Below are positions 1-5,962 of a stretch of 13,259 nt of DNA, piece by piece (position 1 is the stretch's first letter; every line of letters starts with the position of its first letter). The DNA comes from an uncultured Ruminococcus sp. Lineage in GTDB: Bacteria > Bacillota > Clostridia > Oscillospirales > CAG-272. The DNA lies in NCBI GenBank assembly GCA_902778985.1, contig CACYZS010000014.1, forward strand, positions 1-13,259, in the 5' to 3' direction. Below the pieces are notes generated by a model that worked only from the letters and a program-made list of their open reading frames with translations, did not search any database and was not told the DNA's origin. The translations under genes were made by a program, and so were the position numbers.

Positions 1-381
1 AACGACGGGTACTGGGGACGCGCGGAGATCAAGACCGCGACCGGGAAAACCAACGATATCATGCTGAACGTCATGTACGTCTGCGACAGCAATAAGTCGC
101 CGTCGGGACAGACCGCGAGTTCGATCTCGAACACCGTCGTGACGGGCTCTGTCATCGGCAAGGTCGCCGCGATCTTCGTCAACGCCTCGACGCGCCGCAC
201 CACCAACCTTACCTTCACCGCCACCGGGACCGGCGACCTTACCTATTACGTCTCGGGCGTCAAAGCCGGGAAGTGGACCGTCTCCGCAGGCGGTGCGACG
301 CAAACCGTCACCGCAACCGACGACGGCGGGTTGCTCGTCTTTACCGCCCCGGCGGGAACGGTCTCTTTGACGCCGCAGTAA
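1..381 (+). CDS. C-terminal part of a secreted protein, possibly heparinase II/III-like (5' partial)
   Basis: The reading frame is open from base 1 to the TAA at 379-381, so the gene begins upstream of the window; 126 residues are visible. The start of the visible part has the pattern WGRAEI followed by a spacer and then MLNVMYVCD. This resembles the C-terminal beta-sandwich of heparinase II/III-type polysaccharide lyases, where a WGR segment precedes a strand of the FLNVLYV type. The rest is rich in Thr, Gly, Val and Ala with alternating strand-like stretches and no membrane helix or sorting signal, as expected for an extracellular beta domain. The catalytic region of a lyase would lie outside the window, so the family call is tentative; a generic bacterial beta-sandwich domain is the alternative. 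The reading frame itself is firm. Its 3' untranslated region holds the repeat element described separately. Confidence 0.5.
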   Translation, partial: NDGYWGRAEIKTATGKTNDIMLNVMYVCDSNKSPSGQTASSISNTVVTGSVIGKVAAIFVNASTRRTTNLTFTATGTGDLTYYVSGVKAGKWTVSAGGATQTVTATDDGGLLVFTAPAGTVSLTPQ

Positions 382-397
382 AGGCGCGCGATCGACA

Positions 398-568
398 GCA
401 CAGACCGGAAAACGAATGGAAACACTAATAATCTGTAAGTGCTTGTCGCTCTGTTCAACTTCCATACTCTGTTGAACGCTATTTAAGGTTGAAAACCGCC
501 CTCCGGGGCGGTTTTCTCCATTTGATTAAAAATCGTTTTCCTCTCCCCGTTCTCTCACTCTCGGCGTA
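398..568 (+). repeat. Non-coding repeat element, copy A
   Basis: This stretch shares ordered blocks with 13079-13258. The first is a 16-base block, GCACAGAYCGGAAAAC, at 398-413 with one mismatch between copies. TCTGTAA follows at 432-438, then an AAGGT-GAAA approach to a terminator hairpin, then CTCCATT-GATT after it. Last comes a 34-base box at 535-568 that matches the other copy at 30 positions by my count. ACAGA (400-404) can pair with TCTGT (432-436), and GTTCAAC (453-459) with GTTGAAC (471-477). The element begins 17 bases after the stop at 381. I see no convincing gene on either strand. It is either a conserved 3' untranslated structure or a dispersed intergenic repeat. Confidence 0.7.
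491..520 (+). terminator. Intrinsic terminator after the first gene
   Basis: A perfect 10-bp stem pairs 491-500 with 507-516 (GAAAACCGCC with GGCGGTTTTC) around a 6-base loop. The A-rich left arm and T-rich right arm let it work on either strand. It lies 110 bases after the stop at 381. The copy-B terminator has a different stem sequence but the same place and flanks. Confidence 0.75.
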
Positions 569-690
569 TGAAAATACGCCTTCGGATCGAGAACGGGAAT
601 TCTGCGCTCGATAGGGGTTCCCCGAAACGCACGAAGTAAGTTTTGGGGGTTCCCGTGCTCGCGCGCCACGGCAGCACTTGCTGGCGCAGG
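535..690. other. Structured non-coding segment with competing stems
   Basis: CCCGTTCTC (546-554) pairs perfectly with GAGAACGGG (589-597), enclosing a nested hairpin GGCGTA/TACGCC (563-568/575-580). The strand 589-599 can instead pair with 650-660 (10 of 11 positions). That alternative encloses a 9-bp stem, CCCCGAAAC (620-628) with GTTTTGGGG (640-648), which has one G-T pair. The two outer stems exclude each other. A third hairpin pairs CAGC/GCTG (672-675/680-683) and GCGC/GCGC (663-666/684-687) across a bulge. The minus strand is open in two frames here, but those frames cross the terminator and have no recognisable protein content. I see no tRNA fold and no known riboswitch core. The segment starts with the 34-base box shared with copy B. 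Confidence 0.55.
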
Positions 691-730
691 TAGGGTTTTT
701 AAATGTTTCAATCGCCGCGGGCATATTGCG

Positions 731-761
731 GTTCCGTTGACCTCGGGCAACGGAACTTTTT
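731..761 (+). terminator. Intrinsic terminator with no gene before it
   Basis: A perfect 9-bp stem GTTCCGTTG (731-739) with CAACGGAAC (748-756) is followed at once by five T (757-761). The T run is on the + strand only, so it ends + transcripts. The nearest upstream stop is 350 bases away and already has its own terminator at 491-520. This is either a back-up terminator or the end of an untranslated RNA from the structured segment upstream. Confidence 0.7.
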
Positions 762-790
762 CATATTCGTTTTCCTTTGTTTTGTGGCAG

Positions 791-822
791 TTCACAATTT
801 ATTTACAAAACCATGTTATAAT
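791..822 (+). promoter_or_regulatory. Extended -10 promoter for the ABC operon
   Basis: TATAAT at 817-822 is preceded by TG one base away (814-815), giving a full extended -10 element. The -35 side is weak: TTCACA at 791-796 leaves a long 20-base spacer, and nothing better sits at 17. Transcription would begin near 829, giving an untranslated leader of about 104 bases before the ATG at 933. Confidence 0.65.
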
Positions 823-841
823 AATCTATCAAAGGACAACG

Positions 842-900
842 CGGGACGGGGGATAATTCCGCCCGTCCCGTTTTCCGCCCCCCTTGCGGGGGCGTCTTTT
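842..900 (+). promoter_or_regulatory. Leader with two terminator-like hairpins (possible attenuator)
   Basis: The first hairpin pairs CGGGACGGG (842-850) with CCCGTCCCG (862-870), 9 perfect bp, followed directly by TTTT (871-874). The second pairs CGCCCCC (876-882) with GGGGGCG (888-894), followed by TCTTTT (895-900). Both lie between the promoter and the ribosome site of the ABC ATPase gene. Two GC-rich stems with short T runs in a leader could attenuate transcription. I see no leader peptide or known ligand-binding core, and the T runs are only four long. Confidence 0.45.
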
Positions 901-932
901 CCGGGCCTTCCGGGAAGAAGAAAGGATACGGT

Positions 933-1886
933 ATGATACAGGTCGAACATCTGGTCAAGCGGTACGGCGGCGCCGCCTTCGCCCTTGACGACGTGAGTTT
1001 CGAGATCGGAGAGGGCGAGATCGTCGGTCTGCTCGGTCCGAACGGAGCGGGGAAGAGTACGGCGATGAACATCCTGACCGGCTATCTGTCCACGACGTCG
1101 GGCAGAGCGGTGATCGGCGGGGTGGACATTCTCGAGAACCCGATCGAGGCGAAGAAGATGATCGGGTATCTGCCCGAGCAGCCCCCGGTCTACCCCGATA
1201 TGACGGTGACCGAGTACCTGCGCTTCGTCTATGAACTCAAGGGGTGCAAGTTCCCGCGGGAACAGCACCTGTCCGACGTGATGGACGCGGTGAGGATCAC
1301 CGACGTTTCCCACCGCCTGATCCGCAACCTGTCCAAAGGGTATCGGCAGCGCGTCGGGATCGCGCAGGCGCTGATCGGCGATCCGAAGGTCATCATCTTC
1401 GACGAGCCGACGGTCGGTCTGGATCCCAAGCAGATCCTCGAGATCCGCAACCTGATCCGCAACCTCGGGCGCACGCACACCGTGATCCTCTCGACGCACA
1501 TCCTCGCCGAGGTGCAGTCGGTCTGCGAACGCATCATCATCATCAATCACGGACGGATCATCGCCAACGAACGCGCCGAGGATCTTGCCCGCGTGATCGA
1601 GGACAACACCCATTTCCGCTACGCGATCGCGGGCGAGAAGAACGCCGTCGTCGCGGGACTCCGCGAGGTGCAGGGCGTCTCTTCGGTGACCCCCATGAAC
1701 GAGCGCGAGGGCGACGCCCCCTGCTACCTCGTCGAGGGAACGCGCGGCGTGGACGTCCGGCGCGGCGTCTTCCGCGTCTGTGCCGACCACGGCTGGCCGA
1801 TCCTTTCGATCAAGGCGGTCGGCGACGACCTCGAAAGCATCTTTATCCGGTTGGTTGACCGTTCGGACAAGGAGAACGAACGCTGA
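933..1886 (+). CDS. GldA-like ABC transporter ATP-binding protein
   Basis: This 317-residue cytoplasmic ATPase should power the permease encoded next. It has all nucleotide-binding motifs in order: Walker A GPNGAGKST (35-43), a YLPEQ Q-loop region (79-83), the signature LSKGYRQR (133-140), Walker B VIIFDEP (153-159), D-loop GLDP (162-165) and the switch His189 in STH. About 100 residues follow the nucleotide-binding domain, a C-terminal extension common in the GldA/CcmA-type ABC-2 group. The ATG at 933 is chosen because AAAGGA lies at 921-926 with a 6-base gap and the protein starts as such domains do. It is first in the operon, behind the extended -10 promoter and hairpin leader; a 59-base gap separates it from the permease gene. 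The family assignment is firm and the substrate is not predictable from the sequence. Confidence 0.93.
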   Translation: MIQVEHLVKRYGGAAFALDDVSFEIGEGEIVGLLGPNGAGKSTAMNILTGYLSTTSGRAVIGGVDILENPIEAKKMIGYLPEQPPVYPDMTVTEYLRFVYELKGCKFPREQHLSDVMDAVRITDVSHRLIRNLSKGYRQRVGIAQALIGDPKVIIFDEPTVGLDPKQILEIRNLIRNLGRTHTVILSTHILAEVQSVCERIIIINHGRIIANERAEDLARVIEDNTHFRYAIAGEKNAVVAGLREVQGVSSVTPMNEREGDAPCYLVEGTRGVDVRRGVFRVCADHGWPILSIKAVGDDLESIFIRLVDRSDKENER

Positions 1887-1914
1887 ACGCCGGACGGCGA
1901 TAAGAAAGAAAGGG

Positions 1915-1932
1915 CTTCCCCGGACGGGGAAG
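1915..1932 (+). other. Hairpin directly before the permease ribosome site
   Basis: CTTCCCC (1915-1921) pairs with GGGGAAG (1926-1932) around a GGAC loop. No T run follows, so it is not a terminator; the AGGGAG ribosome site begins at its right edge. It could tune translation or protect the downstream message. Confidence 0.45.
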
Positions 1933-1945
1933 AGGGAGATCGAAT

Positions 1946-2650
1946 ATGTCTGCCATTTACAAACGGGAACTGCACGCCTACCTGACCTCCGCGATCGGGT
2001 ACGCCTTTATCGCGCTTTTCTTCGCCGTGTCGGGGGGCGTTTTCGTCTACACGACGCTCTACGCCGGGACCGCGAACCCCGGAAGTTACTATACCTATAT
2101 GCTGGTCTTCTTCGTCATTCTGCTGCCGATCCTGACCATGAAATCCTTCAGCGAGGAGCGCAAACTCCGCACCGAGCAACTGCTGATGACGGCGCCGGTC
2201 TCGATCCCCGCGATGGTGATCGCGAAGTTCCTTGCCGCCATGACCATCTTCTCGGCGTGCACCGCGCTCTGCTCCTGCTCGTTCCTTCTGCTCGTCCGGT
2301 ACGCGACGGTGCGGGCGGCGACGGTGTTCGGTAACCTGATCGCCCTCCTGCTCGTCGGCGGGGCGTTCATCGCGATCGGGCTCTTCGTCTCGGCGCTCAC
2401 CGAGAACCAACTTGCCGCGGCGATCGGGACGGTGGGGATCATCCTGCTCTTCTTCGTCGTTTCGGCGCTCAACAGTTTCATTCCGGTCTACTGGATCCGC
2501 TTCGTCCTCTCGGGCGTTTCGATCTTCAGCCGGTTCAGCAACTTCACGCAGGGCGCGTTCGACTTCTCGGCGCTCCTCTACTATCTGTCGGTCATGGTCG
2601 TTTTCCTGCTTCTGACCGGGCGGGTGTACGACCGCCGCCGCTATCGGTAA
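1946..2650 (+). CDS. GldF-like ABC-2 type transporter permease
   Basis: This 234-residue protein is the membrane subunit paired with the ATPase before it. About six hydrophobic segments are visible: roughly 12-37, 50-68, 85-117, 128-150, 155-178 and 208-226. A short hydrophilic N-terminus (MSAIYKRELHAYLTSAIGY) precedes the first one. Between segments two and three lies MKSFSEERKLRTEQLLMTAP, close to the cytoplasmic loop typical of ABC-2 permeases of the Gld/CcmB type (F-E-E-R, then T-E-LL-T-P). Its length is normal for a GldF-like permease. The ATG at 1946 follows GGGAG with an 8-base gap. The stop is only 9 bases before the next gene, whose ribosome site GGGGG begins right after it, so the two are probably translationally linked. 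Confidence 0.88.
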   Translation: MSAIYKRELHAYLTSAIGYAFIALFFAVSGGVFVYTTLYAGTANPGSYYTYMLVFFVILLPILTMKSFSEERKLRTEQLLMTAPVSIPAMVIAKFLAAMTIFSACTALCSCSFLLLVRYATVRAATVFGNLIALLLVGGAFIAIGLFVSALTENQLAAAIGTVGIILLFFVVSALNSFIPVYWIRFVLSGVSIFSRFSNFTQGAFDFSALLYYLSVMVVFLLLTGRVYDRRRYR

Positions 2651-2659
2651 GGGGGAAAC

Positions 2660-4147
2660 ATGAACCGGTTCAAAGAAACGGCGAAAGGACTGCTCCGCCG
2701 TGCCGGCGGACGCGGAGGGATCGGCGCGGCGACCATGGTCGTCGTGATCGCGCTGCTCGTGATCCTGAACGTCATCGTGTACGCGCTGGGCTCGAAGTAT
2801 TCGTGGTATTTATATACCGCCCCCCGCTACGAACACAAGATCGGCGATTCCTCGGAGACCTTCTTTGCCGACCTCGATCAGGGGCGGGATCTGAAGATCC
2901 GCTTCTGTATGAACGAGGAGGATCTGGAGGGCGACGCCGCCTACCGTCTGGTGCTGGAGACCGCGCGCCAGTTCGCCGACAAATACGATTTCATTTCGGT
3001 CGATTTCATCAATACCGTCGTCTATCCCGACGAGGTTTCGCGCTATAAGTACGGCGCGGCGCCCCAGTACGACGAGGACGGCAAGAAGATCAAAAAGAAC
3101 AACGTCACCAAAGAGAGCGTCGTGTTCGACGCCGGCGGCAACGACTTCACGGTCGCGAACCTGCCCGCGTTCTTCATCCTCGACAGTCAGCAGCACGTGA
3201 CCGGCTACGACGGGGAACGGGTGATGTCCGCCCTGATCCACCGGACGATGGCGGACGAACGCCCGACCGCCTGCTTCACGCGCGGACACGGGGAGACCTC
3301 GAACGAACTGCTCTACAATATCCTGATCTGCGCCGGGTACACGGTCTCGACCGTCGACCTTGCCAAAGAGGAGATCCCCGCGGGCACCACGCTCCTGATC
3401 GTGTCCAACCCGCTCTACGATTTCGAGACCGGTGCAGCCGGGACCGGGATCGTTTCGGAGATCGAGCGCCTCGAGGCGTTCGCCGACGCGGGCGGGACGG
3501 TGTTCGCCGTGCTTGATCCGCTGGTCACAGATCTGCCGCACCTGAACGCCTACCTTGCCGAGTGGGGACTCTCCCGCCGCGAGGGGACCGTGCGCGATAT
3601 GATCAACTCGCTCACCTCCGACGGCTACGCCGTGTCGACCTCGTTCTCCTCAAGCGGGATCGGCGACGCGATCCGCGAGCGCATCCGGACCTTTTCGGAC
3701 GCCGACGTGGTGTTGAAGCGCGCCGCCGCGATCGACCTGGACGCCCCGGACGGGGTCGCCGCGTCCCCGGTCCTCTCGGTCGGACGCACCGCCTCGATCT
3801 GGGCGGACGGCGAGAAGGTCGACGGGGAGGGCGGATACGCCGTCGCCGCATACGCCAGCCGTGAGAACGGCGCGGGCGTGTTCCTGGTCTCAAGCGTCTA
3901 TATGATCTCCTCCGACGCGATCCGCACCAACGGCTACGCCAACGCCGATTTCATCTACGCCGTACTGGAGTATTCCGACGGCGCCCGCGTCCCGCTCGGC
4001 ACCAAAGTCATGCTGATCGAGACCGAGAAACTCGAGGGCGTTACCCGCGGCGTGATCCGCCTGACGCTCCTGATCCTCTTCGCAGTGATCCCCGCCGCCG
4101 TCGTGACGGTCGGCGCGGTCGTTCGGATCCGGCGGAAAAACCGCTGA
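2660..4147 (+). CDS. GldG-like ABC auxiliary membrane protein, divergent first copy
   Basis: This 495-residue protein has a transmembrane segment near 23-43, a large extracytoplasmic region, and a second transmembrane helix near 464-488 ending in RIRRKNR. That is the layout of GldG-type proteins (ABC_transp_aux family), which accompany GldA/GldF-like pairs. The central part has the family's HGE motif at 210-212, then LLIVSNPLYDF and a GGTVFAVLDP stretch, all alignable with the next gene. The N-terminal DLT-YSLS motif usual in the family is missing; a diverged segment around YTAPRYEHKIGDSSE stands in its place. An insert of charged residues follows near 130-150. The start at 2660 is set by GGGGG at 2651-2655, 4 bases away. 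It probably forms a heteromer with the next protein. Its biochemical role is unknown. Confidence 0.82.
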   Translation: MNRFKETAKGLLRRAGGRGGIGAATMVVVIALLVILNVIVYALGSKYSWYLYTAPRYEHKIGDSSETFFADLDQGRDLKIRFCMNEEDLEGDAAYRLVLETARQFADKYDFISVDFINTVVYPDEVSRYKYGAAPQYDEDGKKIKKNNVTKESVVFDAGGNDFTVANLPAFFILDSQQHVTGYDGERVMSALIHRTMADERPTACFTRGHGETSNELLYNILICAGYTVSTVDLAKEEIPAGTTLLIVSNPLYDFETGAAGTGIVSEIERLEAFADAGGTVFAVLDPLVTDLPHLNAYLAEWGLSRREGTVRDMINSLTSDGYAVSTSFSSSGIGDAIRERIRTFSDADVVLKRAAAIDLDAPDGVAASPVLSVGRTASIWADGEKVDGEGGYAVAAYASRENGAGVFLVSSVYMISSDAIRTNGYANADFIYAVLEYSDGARVPLGTKVMLIETEKLEGVTRGVIRLTLLILFAVIPAAVVTVGAVVRIRRKNR

Positions 4148-4158
4148 TCCCCTACATT

Positions 4159-4180
4159 TCCGGGACGGGCTCGCCCCGGA
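4159..4180 (+). other. Hairpin before the second gldG-like gene
   Basis: TCCGGG (4159-4164) pairs with CCCGGA (4175-4180) in the 51-base gap between the two gldG-like genes. No T run follows, and the AAAGGA ribosome site begins two bases later. It has the same placement as the hairpin at 1915-1932. Confidence 0.4.
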
Positions 4181-4198
4181 GAAAGGACGCAATCCCGC

Positions 4199-5941
4199 AT
4201 GAACAAACCCCGACGCAATCCCGTCGCGACCGCCGTGCCGGCGGAGTCGGCGGGCGCACGCGAAAGCGGCGCCCGTCCCAAACGCCTGTCCGTACGGTTC
4301 CAGAAATGGTTGACGCCGCTTTCGATTTTGTTGGCGGTCCTTTTGCTGGTGCTCTCGGTCGGTCTTTACGGGCTGGTCTCGTCGCATTCGCTCTGGCTCG
4401 ACCTGACGCCCGAAGGGCTGTATTCGCTCTCGGATCTGATGATCACGGAATGTGAGAAGATCGAGCGCGACATCACGATCACCTTCTGCAACGATCCCGA
4501 CCGGCTGATGGCGGATTACCAGACGCGCTACGTCTACGTGATGGCGAAGGAACTCGAACAGCGCTTCGACAACATCACGGTCAAGACCTGCAACGTGACG
4601 CTGAACCCGACTGCGGTCGACCGTTATCGGGCGGTCTCGTCGTCCTCGATCCCCGCGTCGTCGGTCATCATCAGTTGCGGCGACCAGTTCCGCATCTACA
4701 CGGCGTCGCAGTTCTGGATCTCGGGCACCGACGACAACGGCAATTCGTCCGGGCTCTACTCCTTCAACGGCGAATACAAGATGGCGACCGCCTTCTTCTC
4801 GCTCTCGGCGATCGCGGCTCCCAAGGCGTATTTCCTCGTCAACCACGGCGAACGCTACTACGCGCCGGACGACGAAGCCCACGCGGCGCTTGCCGCCGGG
4901 GCGGGGCAGGACGAGGATCTTGCCGCCTTCTACCAACTGCTTCTGAAAGCGGGTCTGACGGTCGAATACCTCGATCTTGCGGGTAAGAACACGGTTCCCG
5001 AAGACTGCGCAGTCCTGATCGTCAACCGTCCGACGAGCGACCTCGGAGGCGGGGATATGAACTCCTTCTACGACCGGACCGAGGTCGAGGTCCTCGACCG
5101 GTATATCTCGACCGGGAACGGTTCGATCATGTTCTTCAAGGATCCCGACGTCACGCTTCCCAACCTGGAACAGTTCTGCGAGAAGTGGGGCATCTCCTAT
5201 ATCGACGGGGCGACCGTCGGGCTTCATCGAGAGGAGGGCGGGATCACAGACCTGGTCCGCGCGGTCTATAACACCGACGATTCCACCGTCGCCTACTCGA
5301 TCTACCAGACGCTCGCGTCGGTCGATTCGTCTCCCGACGTCGTGGCGCGCCGCTGCGGCGCCGTCAAACTCGCGTGGAGCGAGCCCAACGGCGAACTGTC
5401 GGGCAACTTCATGGGCAAGCGGCTCTACGCCGACTTCCTCTACGCGCCGACCAAGACTACTGAAGACGGGTACGGCTCCGCGCTCTACGACAGTAACGGG
5501 GAAACCGTTTCCCGGGACAATCAGCGTTACGCGATCGCGGCGATCTCGACGCGGTACTGGAGCGATTCCTACTCGCTCGAAAAGTACTATTCCTACGTCT
5601 TCGCGTCGGCGGCGCCCGACCTGATCTCGCGGGAGAACCTCGAAAACGCCGCCTACGGGAACGCCGACGTCTTCTTCTCCCTTGTGCGCTATCTGGCGCG
5701 CAACGACCAATACGCCGATCTTGCGCTCGGTTCGGAGAGTTTCAACTCCGAGAACATGGGCGGTAAGAAACTGGTGACGAGCAAACTGTCGGCGACCGAA
5801 TACACCGACTACGGTTCCGGAAAAGACTGCGCCGCCGTCACGGAGGGCGACAAGGTGCGGATCTCGATCTTCGTGTTCGCGCCGGTCCTCATCGCGAGCG
5901 CCGCGGGCGTCGTTCTCTGGCGTCGGCGCCGGATCCTGTGA
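4199..5941 (+). CDS. GldG-like ABC auxiliary membrane protein, second copy
   Basis: This 580-residue protein has a basic, proline- and alanine-rich cytoplasmic N-terminus of about 38 residues and a transmembrane segment near 39-60. The classic GldG opening follows, LDLTPEGLYSLSD (67-79). A long extracytoplasmic domain and a C-terminal helix near 555-574, ending in WRRRRIL, complete it. HGE is at 216-218, followed by YLDL, VLIVNRPTSDL and a FFKDPDVTLPNLE stretch matching the family. It aligns end to end with the preceding protein but is clearly different in sequence, so the pair is an old duplication. The ATG at 4199 is 11 bases after AAAGGA, a rather long gap, but no later ATG fits better. 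Gene order and membrane layout point to an extracytoplasmic part of the ABC machine; no enzymatic residues are evident. Confidence 0.87.
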   Translation: MNKPRRNPVATAVPAESAGARESGARPKRLSVRFQKWLTPLSILLAVLLLVLSVGLYGLVSSHSLWLDLTPEGLYSLSDLMITECEKIERDITITFCNDPDRLMADYQTRYVYVMAKELEQRFDNITVKTCNVTLNPTAVDRYRAVSSSSIPASSVIISCGDQFRIYTASQFWISGTDDNGNSSGLYSFNGEYKMATAFFSLSAIAAPKAYFLVNHGERYYAPDDEAHAALAAGAGQDEDLAAFYQLLLKAGLTVEYLDLAGKNTVPEDCAVLIVNRPTSDLGGGDMNSFYDRTEVEVLDRYISTGNGSIMFFKDPDVTLPNLEQFCEKWGISYIDGATVGLHREEGGITDLVRAVYNTDDSTVAYSIYQTLASVDSSPDVVARRCGAVKLAWSEPNGELSGNFMGKRLYADFLYAPTKTTEDGYGSALYDSNGETVSRDNQRYAIAAISTRYWSDSYSLEKYYSYVFASAAPDLISRENLENAAYGNADVFFSLVRYLARNDQYADLALGSESFNSENMGGKKLVTSKLSATEYTDYGSGKDCAAVTEGDKVRISIFVFAPVLIASAAGVVLWRRRRIL

Positions 5942-5962
5942 CGAAAGAAAGGACGGATTGAG

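Noticed and set aside
604..690. Possible tRNA or tRNA-like fold suggested by GGTTCCCG-type segments
   Set aside because: No acceptor stem, anticodon arm or correct T-arm spacing can be drawn on either strand.
479..795. Two overlapping minus-strand frames of 81 and 89 codons in the non-coding interval
   Set aside because: They run through terminator stems and inverted repeats, have poor initiation context and no protein-like pattern. The sequence is better explained as structured non-coding DNA.
382..932. CRISPR array or transposon ends in the repeat-rich interval
   Set aside because: There are no regularly spaced direct repeats, no terminal inverted repeats with target duplications and no transposase remnant.
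816..1790. Minus-strand open frame of 324 codons opposite the ABC ATPase
   Set aside because: It mirrors the ATPase coding frame and crosses its promoter and leader hairpins; no protein signature is present.
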